The position numbers were made by a program, and so were the translations under genes. From NCBI GenBank assembly GCA_910574455.1, contig CAJSYZ010000011.1, forward strand, positions 248,001 through 312,000: a stretch of DNA of 64,000 bases. The letters are read 5' to 3'. Each line of letters starts with the position of its first letter. The stretch's first letter is position 1. The notes beneath the pieces are model-generated. The model saw nothing but the letters and a program-made list of their open reading frames with translations, had not been told where the DNA came from and ran no database searches. The DNA is from Trichaptum fuscoviolaceum. Taxonomy: Eukaryota > Basidiomycota > Agaricomycetes > Hymenochaetales > Trichaptaceae. Below, one piece after another: positions 1-11,605 of the stretch.

Positions 1-335
1 ACTCCCTGGTGACCGCCCGTCGACAAGTCCATGTAAGCATGACTTGTCATGAACCTTTTTGTAGTAGTGCGAATGTAGCTGCTTGCTGCAGACAGTTCTG
101 TCGTTAATTCACCGCGGTGGGAATTCCGTAAGAACATCTGTATCGACGACGTATGTGCCAGTGTTTCCATCACGGCCGTTATTGGAGCCAATGGTGCCGA
201 CTTGGTCCTTGAATTATAAAGTAGCCAAAAGCTGATCGGGTCCAATAATGAAGATACAGGTTAGTTGATGTAGAGTTGGGCATTTGTACAAGACTCACAT
301 CCTCCTAAACCCCATTTGCGATCGTAGACAGAGAA
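1..335 (-). pseudogene. Tannase/feruloyl esterase relic, cut by window edge
   Basis: The minus strand matches the middle of the two tannase-family genes at 38-40 kb and 47-49 kb. The nucleophile-elbow region reads LSTGGHQG where the full genes read CSTGGRQG, so the Ser is kept and the neighbouring Cys is lost. The block GSNNGRDGNTG (about 145-200) matches GSNNGHDGGTG. An intron-like gap and the end of the preceding exon follow at about 220-325, where a 1-nt loss turns the GNGGLGG stretch into a stop. The frame is broken, so this is a dead copy; the rest may lie outside the window. Confidence 0.75.
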
Positions 336-348
336 AGCGCTTCTAAAC

Positions 349-389
349 TGTACGGCACCCCATTTTGCATTTAGAATCGTTTACGAAGG
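349..389 (-). pseudogene. Short NmrA-like gene scrap
   Basis: About 40 bases match the end of exon 4 of the NmrA-like gene near 16770-16810, including the tgtacggcaccccattttgc stretch. On the minus strand the intact gene reads VNDYLVQSGVPYT; this copy reads VNDSKCKMGCRT. It sits about 15 bases from the tannase relic. It is too short to be more than a scrap, and chance is not fully excluded. Confidence 0.45.
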
Positions 390-559
390 ATCAATGTTCC
401 TATGGAATGCGTTCGGTTCTGTCTTATTGGACGCGAATGTCAACTTGGATAACTGCTTTCAAAAGGAGAAAGCAGAGTTAACCAAAAGCTCGATGATAAT
501 GAGCTGATCAGGGGGAATTCCTTGAGCGCTAATGGTCTAAACGGGATGTTCAGAGTGCC

Positions 560-830
560 CATGAGCAACCCAATGGATTGAATTGTTTTCAACACCACTT
601 TTAGTGCTGTTTGAAGACAATTCATAGTTTTGAAGACAATACATTGTTTCGAAGATAATACAATATTTTGAAGACAATTCAGCGCAATTAGGCTGACAGT
701 GCCTAATTTGGCAAAAGATATTACTTTAACGTGTCAAATTATTTTGCCACAACCGTGACTTGAACCCAGGACTGACCCGAACGCCTGAACGGACAACACT
801 CTTAACAACTGAGCCATGCGCTCATGCAAG
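560..830 (-). repeat. SINE-like repeat with tRNA-like head
   Basis: The minus strand from about 825 downward has a Pol III A-box-like stretch (TGGCTCAGTTGTTAAG, about 800-815) and a B-box-like stretch (GGTTCAAGTC, about 763-772), as in tRNA-derived SINEs. The downstream body (about 570-700) is AT-rich and repeats the unit TTGTCTTCRAA. It ends in a tail shared, in inverted orientation, with 2390-2440. The head does not fold into a complete cloverleaf by eye, so a working tRNA is unlikely. Confidence 0.5.
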
Positions 831-880
831 TTCTTTATACAAGCTAATATATATACCGTTAAATTTTAATAAAATATACC

Positions 881-2060
881 TTACCCATTAAAGTCTTGAA
901 AACAAACAACCCTGGACTTTGTGCTTGAGCACATAAGGAGCAGGAGACTCTTGCTCTGCAGGATGGGGATTATATTTTGTCCGCACACGCGCTGCCTGTC
1001 CGCCGTCGTCACCGCGAACACGTCCTCGTTGACTTTCTCATTCAGCTCAGCCCCAGCTTCCAGGTCCCGCTCCTGCCGCTTACTAGCCCCGTCGCCCGCG
1101 CCCTTCTCGACATCCCCGCCGCCACCTTTCCTGTCGGGGTGGCTCTCCTTCTCCGCGCGGTGGCCAGCGACGATGTCCAGCCCCGTGCGCCTGTTCGAGC
1201 CCAGCCCGCGCAGAAGACCGTCAACATCGCCCATTTCGCGGAGGGCGTCGAGGTTCTTCGGGTCTACGAGGCTCGCGAGCGCGTATGGCCCATACTGTCA
1301 AACGGACGCGGGTCCGACGCTGCAGGAACCGCACTCGGGTCCAGCGCCACGCGACTGCCAGCAGGGTTTTCATCTCCCTCTCCCGCCGCTTTCTTCCCCT
1401 TCTCCTAGCCGTCCCCGCCCACAGCTCTCGAGCGCAGGGTCGATGTGTCCGTCATCGAGTTCGCCGGGACGGACATCGTGCCCTTCTTCAGCGCCGTCGG
1501 CTAGTTGGCCGAGCTGAACGCGCTCGAGCCCTGCTGCGGCGAGGGCGACACCGCGATCGTAATTCTGGTGCGCTGTGGAGGTGCGCCGTCACTGGGACTG
1601 CGCGAGCGGTTAGGGTTGAAGTCGTACCCGTGGGCGTCGTTGAGGTCTGCCCCTCGGAGGTTGGAGTCTTTGAAAGAGGTGGCGGAGGTCGAGCGAAGGG
1701 TCGTGGTCCCCTGCGACGGTCGCTTCCCCGTCTGTCGAGAAGGTCGCCGCGCTGAGCTTCCGCATGTGGCCGCACCCCTCGCGTGTGCCTGGTACGAAGT
1801 GCGCGTGTAGCGGGGAGAGGTTGTTCTGGTCGAGCAGCGAGAGTGAGTCGATACCGGAGTTCGCGTCGGGGTTGTTTTCACGCAGTGCCATGGAGGGAAG
1901 TTGTTTACGCTCGACCAGTTAAACAGCGTCGGCGAGAGTGGGATGGAGATATCAGAGTCGTCGCGCCCAGATGATTGGGACGACGTGCGAGAGCGCCGCC
2001 CGATGGATGATGGGACATCAAGCGACGACGAGCGAGGGAGGAACGTCACGTGACGACGCC
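881..2060 (-). pseudogene. N-terminal fragment of PMC1-type Ca2+ ATPase
   Basis: On the minus strand, about 1290-1180 reads YGPYALASLVDPKNLDALRE and then MGDVDGLLRGLGSNRRTGLD, the hallmark N-terminal segment of fungal vacuolar/plasma-membrane P-type Ca2+ ATPases. Further down (about 1000-890) it reads TTADRQRVCGQNIIP then SKSLLLLM, matching the family's DRxRVYGxNxLPxRxSKSLLxLMW block. A Ser-rich leader lies upstream (2049-1500), with frame changes. The transmembrane segments, DKTG phosphorylation site and ATP-binding domain are all absent, so it cannot pump calcium. It is GC-rich, unlike the AT-rich SINE-like repeats on either side, and looks like a captured or stranded gene piece. Confidence 0.7.
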
Positions 2061-2204
2061 TCGGTTAGGGACTTAGAAAAGTTTTACTATCCGGCCATTT
2101 ATTTTCAAAACAATACTTAGTTTTGGAAACAATACTAGTTTTCAAGATAATCGTCATTTAGATGTTTTGTGAGTCTATATACATTAGATAGTCTAAGCTC
2201 TTAT

Positions 2205-2446
2205 AAGCCTCGATGGTGTAGTGGTTAAGTTAACTAATAAAAATCCTTAGTAAGTGAGATGTAAGGAGTTCGATTCCTCGTCGTGTAGATCTTATTTTGT
2301 TGATGTTTCTAAATTTGGTCATTATTATAAAGCTCGTTGTATTCCATTTCCGGTCTTAACTTTGAAGACAATGAATTGTCTTCGAAATTATGAATTGTCT
2401 TCAAACAGCACTAATAGTGGTGTTGAAAACAATTCAGATCCATTGT
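2205..2446 (+). repeat. SINE-like repeat with tRNA-like head
   Basis: The plus strand has an A-box-like TGGTGTAGTGGTTAAG (about 2214-2230) and a B-box-like AGTTCGATTCC (about 2267-2277), then an AT-rich body and a tail at 2360-2440 with TTGTCTTC repeats. The last 50 bases are a near-perfect inverted copy of 573-622. The A-to-B spacing and missing cloverleaf pairs argue against a working tRNA. Similar TTTTCAAAACAATAC units also occur at 2095-2150. Confidence 0.55.
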
Positions 2447-3600
2447 GTGATTGTGCCCATATCATGTCGTAAAGGACGCATGAAGACATTCAAAGCGATA
2501 GGAGGACGAATGTGCAAATCATTTGAGTCAGGGTGAAGAACACATAATTTCCAGCCTCCGATACGGCTTTTCATTCGGAACGCCTGCAGAATTTCGGTTT
2601 TCTTGGCGAAGTCAGGAGTAAAAAATTACCACAAGGACAGAGAGACAAGGACATTGTATAGAGGATATAGTCCAAATGCAACGAATGAAACTGGAACTTG
2701 AAGGGTGGAGGAGGAATAGTAGGAGATAGCACATACATTTTTTTGCCACAGTACGTGCGCATCATGCTCCTTCCATCGCCGTACGATTCAAGTCCTTCCT
2801 CTCACGTCAAATTGTGCTCTAATATCCACCTTGCCGTATGGATGCCGTCTTGGGTAAAGGTTAGGTGCTATAGTGAATAGAAACAAACAAATTAATAACA
2901 GCAAGTAAGCGATTACAGACAAGAGGAGAGCGAATGAGACATTTGGAAGCGATAGATCTCGAAGGTACGCAGTGCAGAGTGTAAGTACTGGGTATCACCA
3001 TCAAAGTGGCAAGAGAGTGAGCCTGATAGGCGACAGGTAGAGGGGGAAAGCTCACCAGTCTGGCGAGTCTTGGGGGCCCCCGCGAGGTCCATGAGGCTGA
3101 AACCTCAGTCACGAACGTGCTTTTGACACCGGCCCCTCACTCATCTGCACCGTACTACCGCATGCAATGTCAATGAGCGTTTTGCACTTGGACGAAGTAT
3201 CATTATCTCTGAACATTGTCGTTGAAACCAAAGTGAGCCTACAGAGTCCAGACATCCGAGTCGCTCACTGGCACTCAGGCTGGTACTAAGGAAGTGATTT
3301 CTCACGCTTTGACCGGCCATCATGACCGCCTCCCATATTTTGAAGTCCAAAAAGCTGTATCAAGTGTGTATGAAAAAACGAGAACCGAGTAGTTGGCAAT
3401 GAATCTCCTCTTCGACCTAGTGAGGACTATATTGTGCCTTACACCGACTCAGTGACATTCACAAACAGCAAGATGAGGCAGGAGTTAAGACTTGACGTGG
3501 CTGCCGCTTGGTTGTTCTGTGGTTAGGCAATGTGGTGTACCACATAGAGTGGATTGCCTTTGTTGTAATCACATTATTTTGTGGTTACCCACTTGCTATG
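2447..3600. other. Intergenic, nothing recognised
   Basis: Only short open frames without family resemblance are seen. Codon choice and length give no support for a gene. Confidence 0.5.
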
Positions 3601-3610
3601 GAACTTATGG

Positions 3611-3618
3611 TATATAAA
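3611..3618 (+). promoter_or_regulatory. TATA box of the small split gene
   Basis: A TATATAAA motif lies about 120 bases before the chosen ATG at 3736, with pyrimidine-rich sequence between them. This is a normal fungal core-promoter layout. Confidence 0.5.
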
Positions 3619-3735
3619 GAGCGATGTGTTGCAATACTTCATCGGTATTACCTTCGTTCTCGTACCATCCATCTTCCGCCTCACAACTCACCCATCTTCC
3701 GCGCTGTAAGCAAAAAAGAGATATCAGACGACAGT

Positions 3736-4697
3736 ATGCCAACCGAACCCCAATTCCAACTCAACCACTGCACATGCATTGCCCACAACTTCCGAGTCCT
3801 TTTTCCAACCTTCCAGGAGTTTTGGGCGTATCGTATATCTCAGTTCAACGGGGACGAGGCAGCACTATAGTCCTCAAAGGCCGGGTCGGGCCGGGTCAGG
3901 GCATCTTTTGGCTGACCCCCGACCCGGCCGGGTCAGCATTTTGTAGCAAGTGCCCGACCCTGACCCTGACCCTCTCTGACCCTCCGGGTCGGGTCATTGG
4001 GGGTCGGGTCAAGGTCAACCAAGGGTCGGCCCCGGGTCGGCCCTAATAAATATAGTAAGTAGAAATATCAGTGTATAAAGCTAGTTTTTAAGCACTGTAA
4101 CAACTAAATGTATGTATATGTTAATAATACTTTCTTAGATACAGTCGGTGAAGAGATATGAAGCACCGACATTTACTTTCCATTAGTTTCTCACAGTGCT
4201 TAAAAGACCTATACTACCTTTTTGACTGATATATTACCGTTATAAGGTAGATTTAAGTAAGTAAAAGCAGATAACTACAATTAAGTCAACTTAGCTGCCC
4301 TAACTGACCTAAACTTAGCTAAAAATCTACTATTAGCTACCAAAATGGGTAGTATTAATGGTCGGGGGTCGGGTCGGGTCGACCCGGGTCACAGAGGGTC
4401 AGGTAAATCTCAACATTGCCTGACCCCCGACCCGGCCCCACCTTGACCTTCCATGACCCGGCCCTCTATTGACCCGGCCCTCGGGGTCGGGTCAAGGCCG
4501 ACCCCGGGCCAATGAGGGTCGACCCGACCCATTGAGGACTATAGGCAGCACTCATGCGTTACTTTCGTGTCAGAGACGTGAAGCACGCAGAATCTTTAGC
4601 CAGACCAATCATACTAGCCATGCGGCAGGCCATTGCTAGTCGGAACGAATGTCCATTACACGCTCCAGGAATTATCAGAATGATAGATCAATTCTAA
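3736..4697 (+). pseudogene. Small unknown gene split by a MITE
   Basis: An open frame begins at 3736 (MPTEPQFQLN...) and runs in frame for 43 codons to the insertion point of a MITE, where the element's first bases create a TAG. If the element and one 8-bp target copy are ignored, the frame continues without a break from 4552 (LMRYFRVRDVKHAES...) to a TAA at 4695-4697, giving roughly 95 residues. That the frame is open on both sides of the junction is the evidence for a real gene interrupted recently. A TATA box lies upstream. The product resembles nothing I recognise: it is small, basic, and has no signal peptide or membrane segment. An intron-like role for the element is conceivable but no splice sites were identified. 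Confidence 0.6.
3866..4543. mobile_element. hAT-like MITE, 678 bp, with 8-bp target duplications
   Basis: The terminal inverted repeat TATAGTCCTCAA is at the left end and its exact complement at the right end. Perfect 8-bp direct repeats GGCAGCAC flank it at 3858-3865 and 4544-4551. Subterminal regions are packed with GGGTCGGGTC/GACCCGACCC units (3877-4045 and 4360-4535); the middle (4045-4350) is AT-rich and has no coding frame. Eight-base duplications fit the hAT superfamily. It is non-autonomous. Confidence 0.88.
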
Positions 4698-5806
4698 ATG
4701 CGATGGGATTTGTAAGTCCTATTACGTGAAGATAGAGGGTGCTTTACTGACATGTTAGAAGGAAGAAGCGACCGCTGGTATAGATTTGCTTGTAATCGTG
4801 TAACCATTATGATTTATGATTTAGATTAACAAAACTCTTCGATACTTTCACTGGCAGTCGACTAGTGTGTGTGATTCTGACTTGCGGTGACTACCCGGGC
4901 CATTAGCGATATGGCTCACATAGTTATCACGAATAATGCGGCACGTGAAGGTCATGAAAGGCGTCGAAGTCGAAGCTGAAACTGAGCATCAGGGAAGGGA
5001 AGAAGTTAATGTAACTCAGAGATGCAGAATTGCGAAAAGAAAGTAGACTTAGACCCGATGCAAAAGCCCTGCCAGTTCTTGGTCGTTTGTCATGGGGTCA
5101 GCACAGGCCATAGGTTCAAGTGTCCTGAGGGATATACAGCTGTCTGTAGTACGTAGTACAAGCAAGAGATGATGCATCGTGAGAAGAACAGAGGGCCTTA
5201 AGATGGATGGGTTCAAAGTGTGCGTTTTGTTCAGTCAGCTTATGGTGGTAGCGGCAGAGATCGTTTTGAGTCTTGACGTCTGCCGTGAAAATGCAGCGTG
5301 ACAAGTTGGTGTGACGTTACACAGCCTGCCAGTGAGTGTCACAGTAGTACTAGACGCTAGTGGAGGAATTGTCGGCGATACTTCGAGCACTCATCGCAGC
5401 TTCTCCTCTTTTCACTTTCATTGTCAGATGACCACAATGTCGAAAGAAACTAGTGAGGATGGCTGCTATCTACCTTTGCATCTTATCTTGAACGTCTCTC
5501 TGCTTGAACATACGAATATCCCATCGTCAGCAACTTGGCTTGCGTCGCAGACTCGGCAGCAAACGAACTGACCTGCCAAAGATCCCAGAGCTCATCATTG
5601 AACACATCGTGCTGGTATATAGGTCGTCGGAAGAGAGAGTGCTCACCATATTCAACGTACGTTACGTTCGTATATTCTTGTCTTCGCGTCTGACGTTTCT
5701 GGGCAGCGAGAGCACATAATTCCTTTGCTCGGTGCACGGACGGGACAGACTGTTACCAACACCAATAACAAGCATTCGCTTGATCACCGACGATACAAGG
5801 ATAAGT
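4698..5806. other. Intergenic, nothing recognised
   Basis: No frame with family resemblance is seen. The last few hundred bases presumably hold the promoter of the aldo-keto reductase gene. Confidence 0.45.
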
Positions 5807-7147
<1,341 letters not shown>

Positions 7148-7577
7148 ACAGCGCACCCTCCCGTCTCTAGCTTTACTTCTGCTTGCAAACTCGTATGGAG
7201 AAGCTGAGGTTTTCAGAGTTTAATGAAATAAAATATCACGGCCTTCCGTTTAGATGAAGATGTATATACACATCATTAGGAGACTTGGATTCAATTGTTG
7301 ATGCTCGTCTTATAACCCTTGATAATTTTTGACGGCAGTTTTCCACATACCTCTGTCGTCGCTGCTAGTACTGGTTCCCGCCGCGTGTAGGACGCACAAC
7401 ATTGACTTTGTTGAAGACGAGGATGCTCGTTGATGATCGGAGAAAACACCGCCGAGATGGAACTTGCCGGACCGGCAGCCTCAGGCTAAGTTACCTGCCA
7501 TCTCCCTCCTCTCCCATCCTCACCATGTCGAGAAGTTGCGTAATCGCTTTCGACTTCACTTCTCCCTCAACTTCAGG
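7148..7577. other. Spacer with FunK1 promoter, nothing specific
   Basis: Holds the 3' region of the reductase gene and the upstream region of the first FunK1 gene. The frame is open upstream of 7578 as far as an ATG at 7464, but the tandem copy is conserved only from the later Met-Ser start. Confidence 0.4.
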
Positions 7578-10174
7578 ATGTCGGAAACTAGCCTCTCGTG
7601 TAACGATATTCAAGACGACTTCGGCTCAAGCCAAATGGATCTAAAGAAGATACTGCACGGAGAAATCGGAAACCAGACATGGCAATTTCCTGAAGACGTC
7701 TTTCTCAAGCGCATCATTTCACCTAGGACACAAACGCACCCTGATTCACTTACGCCTGCAAGTTTCGACTACGATGTTACTCATCCGCGGTTTATGGATG
7801 CCTTCAAGACCGCATGTGCGGATCCTCGGTTTACATCTGTCGAGGCCATACCCACTACTGGAGAAAAAGGCACCTACCTTCCGCTAGCTAGACTTCTAAA
7901 TCGTTGCGTGGCTGCGGGTTTGTATGCTTTGAATCGACACGATCCGGATCGTAAACAATCACTCTTGAAGAACCTTGTCTTCTACGAGTACGATTCAGAG
8001 ACAAGAGACTACACCGACGGCGCCGCTGGAGAACTGAAACCCGATATCGTTGGGGTATTGCGGGAGGATGAGGTCTGCGCGGAGGACAGAGAGGCTTCAA
8101 ATAAACTAGAGACAACTGCCTACTGGGGCGCTGTGCCAAATGGGAAAATCGGGCATCACATTGAACTCGTGTGCGAGGTCAAGGAGAAGTGGAGAGATAT
8201 GGTCGACCAACTTGCGACATACGCGCGGAGCCAGTTCGAGGCGTGTCCATCCCGAACTTTTGTTCTGACATTGGCCTACAACCACAAGGAGAACATAGCA
8301 CGCTTCATAGCCTTCCACCGGTCCGGACTCACTGCCAGCGAGGAGTTCAAGTTAAACGAAGCAAGCGGAGAGAAGACACTGCTTCGCTATATCATGGGCA
8401 TCCTTCTCTGGACAGAACCTCGACACGCCGGATTTCCCCAATGCATTACGGACGAGCGCATCTACTTACCAGGAAAGGATGGCAAAGGGACCATTTTGAA
8501 GAAGCATGCCGGCGTTTATCATTATATTTGTGTACGTGGTCGTGCAACGTACGTACGGGAGATGTCTCCAGAAATGACACCGTCGGACACTCTTGCGAGC
8601 TCAGCATCGCCTGCAGAAGTCTCAAGGAAAGTACCAAGGAAAGTACCAACTAAGAAGCGAAAACCGGAGGAAGCGGGTGTCTCGCGGGAGGATGGCGAAC
8701 AACAGAAGAAGCTCCGGTCGAAGCCAAAAACAGGACTATCAAATACCCCCTCTTCTGAACCAGGACAATCGACCAAGAGCGGCAACGAAGGCGCTAAACT
8801 GTCTCCCATCATCCCCTTCTACGGATACGATCTTGTTCCGACTTGGAATGACTCTGATGACATTAAATTAGACAAGGACATCGGCGTCGTACTTATTAAG
8901 TCGTCTTGGCAGCCGAGTAACCAACCGCTTGTGGAGAGTGAGCTTTTAAAAAATGCTAAAGGCCAGTTCGGCGTCGTAGACATCGATGGTCAGATTATTG
9001 TTCAATACGCCAACGGTGAAGTGCAGTCGACAGAATTGTTGACTCCAACGAACGAGGAATATAAAAACAATCTCAAAGGGTTTTTCTGGGATGTTCATTT
9101 AATGGGAGCTCCGCCGGAAGTCGAACGCCGCGTTCAGGTGTTGTTGGTCATGAAGACCAAAGGAAGTTCCCTGCTTGGCTGCAAATCTACGTACGAGTTC
9201 TTCGTGTGCGTCAAGCACGCTCTGATTGGTAAGCTTGTTATACAGCGTGCGCTGCCTTCAACTTACATATCTTCTCGAAGGGTGGCTCAACCTTCTCTTC
9301 TGCGGGTGTCTTCACAGGGACATTAGTATTGGGAACATCTTGAGGAAGGAGACGGCGGATGGAACGACTATTTCGCCTTTTGCCTATCCTGAGAGCTTCG
9401 AAGAGGTGCTGAAAGAACTCAATGAGCGTCATAAAAACCGGTCTGTCGAAGATGAAGAGCTGTGGGGAGACTTGCAGACAGCCAAGGACGAAGTGGAGGC
9501 GCTTTTAAAGGAAGAATATTCTTCCGTTACCTCTCATACAGCTTTTGTCACCGATGTTGACCTAGGAGTATCAACGAACTTCCTCTGGGACGATGACGAA
9601 GAGCGCTGGAAGGAGCCATCAGTAAGCCATCTGTCGGCCTTTTTCTGTCATTTGCTAAGCCTTTTTTAAGGGTACAGAGCATTTCATGTCTATGGCTGTG
9701 ATAGAATCCATCGAACTTGGATCAAAGAAATTTCTACAATCACCCGCGGACGACCTCGAGTCATTCTTCTACGTCGCACTTTGGGCAATTTTCTGCAATC
9801 AATACACATCGAAGGATTCATCAGATAAGGAGATGCGCATAAAATCAAAGTTACTTACGAAGGATACGAGGGAAGGTGGCGAGAAAGTGTATTTGGGCGC
9901 AGATCCGGATGATCTGTCATCACAGCTGGCAATAGAGGCTCAGCCGGTTATGAAAGAGTGGCATAAGGAGTTGCCCGATCTTTTGTGGGAAATGCGAGTA
10001 CACGCAAACATTGATGTGGTTCTCACAAATTCTGCAGTCGATGCTCTGTGGCGGAGAAGCGTAGGATGGATACTTTGCGCACTGTCGGGGATCATTAAGA
10101 TTGTGACGATTATCAATAGCCACCTAGGACAATTGAAGACATGCCCGGATTTCGACAAAGTAAATCCGCAGTGA
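7578..10174 (+). CDS. FunK1 fungal-type protein kinase, copy 1
   Basis: Exons 7578-9228, 9281-9621 and 9671-10174 join to 831 residues. The FunK1 family is expanded in mushrooms and linked to multicellular development; substrates are unknown. The N-terminal half is a conserved non-kinase domain (SVEAIPTTGEKGTY, LARLLNRC, GELKPDIVGV, ELVCEVKEKW). A Lys/Ser/Thr-rich linker follows near residues 330-410. The kinase part has a probable beta-3 Lys in VVLIKSSW, helix-C Glu in VESELL, catalytic loop CLHRDISIGN (H562, R563, D564), a DFG-like TDVDLG (D642, D644) and the family signature SPADDLESFFYVALW. About 60 residues between catalytic loop and DFG-like site are normal for FunK1. Start 7578 is chosen because the tandem copy is conserved from that Met. 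All key residues are present, so activity is plausible. Confidence 0.88.
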
Positions 10175-11605
10175 TTCAATCGAGTAAACCCAAGTTATCT
10201 TTACCATCGGTGAATGTTTTGTATAGCACGTTTTCGTTTCATAGTAACAAGTGGATTCAATACTATAATAAATCGTCTTTATGAAATTGGCAGTGGGTGG
10301 AAAGCTCCAAGTGCATCGTGTTTTCTAGATCTTCTTTGAGCAGCTCTAGAGAATTCTTACGCGCCATGCATTTGACAAGTACTTGGCCTTTGAACGCCAA
10401 CTCGTAGGGTGAAGTTATTTCTATTGAGTGTCCGTAATCCCCCAGGGTTCACTTGTATTGGCGGAGCTGACTTGGATCCATGATCATCCAGCTAATGCAC
10501 AGCCCACGAATAGCGCCGAAGGGAACTTGTAGGCAATGGCTCTTCCTGTCCATAACACAAGGAGCAAGGTCTTCGCCGACTCTTCAGACGCCGAGATCGC
10601 CCTTTTAGTGGAAGTAGGAGGGTGGTCTCGAAGATGTACATCCTTCTCCTAATGAGTCAAGAATAATGATACAGAATAAGAAAGACTTCCTGTCATGTCG
10701 GTCTACATCTGCAGTTTCAGGAAGTGCGTTCCGGTGCCATATGAGACCCCTCCCATCCCCATCTTCGACACTAGGCGTCATCCTTACACTTCGGCTTCGC
10801 TTTCGACAAAAGCAACTTGAACTTGAAGGTGAGTCCGATGATGTTCCTCCAGCTCCATCGAATGATGTCTGAGATTTGCGAGTTGGTTTGGTTTCTCTGT
10901 CTATCCTCTGTTATCGGATTCTAGTTGCTGTTGTTGCCACTGAAAGGCGACATACACGAAGGTGGCCATCTGAATAGGCCTGTGTCGACTCTGTCGAGTG
11001 AAGCAGCGGAGAGACCAACGACGGGAGCTACGATGCACGCGATGACAATATCAATGCGAGCGGCAATGGCCCGAATAGGAGTGCTGTTGTTATTGACGAA
11101 TACATAGCTCGGCGATATAGCTAGCTCATTTGGCACGTTTGGTTTTGAAAAACGTTCGTGGGTCGATGCGAGTTGCGATGGCGGCGAAGAAGTAGACAAA
11201 CCGTTAGTCACCGTTTAGATACAGAGAGATGATTGATAGAACATACCAATAATGAGGCAAATTCAGTTACGCTTAAGAAGCTGCATTTGATGTGAGCTGG
11301 AATGAATCTTCCTATCCTCCTCTCTACGAAACTCGTTAAATATGCTCTTCACGCTCCGGGCACTGCTCGAACACAATGATGACTTGTAAGGCTTTGGCTC
11401 AGAATCCGTGCGCAGCATTCCATCCCCCAGATATGTCAGTTATGTCGCCCCAAGTCGCAGAGGAAACGCAGCTCGGGCCTTGCCTTCGAGGAGGTTTGGA
11501 GGAGAGCGTGTAGTACTTACCGCAACAGTCAACTTGACTTGCAATCATGATGCGTGTCAACGTCACATGACCGCTTTTGACTTTCCTTCGACTTCAAGGT
11601 TCACG
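10175..11605. other. Spacer between tandem FunK1 genes
   Basis: The first 170 bases are the 3' untranslated region, closely matched after copy 2 (14247-14400), so the duplication unit extends past the stop codon. The rest holds only short open frames, including a minus-strand one (10921-11211) with one hydrophobic stretch, none recognised. Confidence 0.5.

Noticed and set aside
921..1810. Plus-strand frames in the GC-rich region
   Set aside because: They are shadows; the minus strand carries the recognisable Ca2+-ATPase motifs.
2205..2290. Possible functional tRNA gene
   Set aside because: A and B box-like motifs are present, but arm pairing and spacing do not give a cloverleaf, and a SINE-type body and tail follow.
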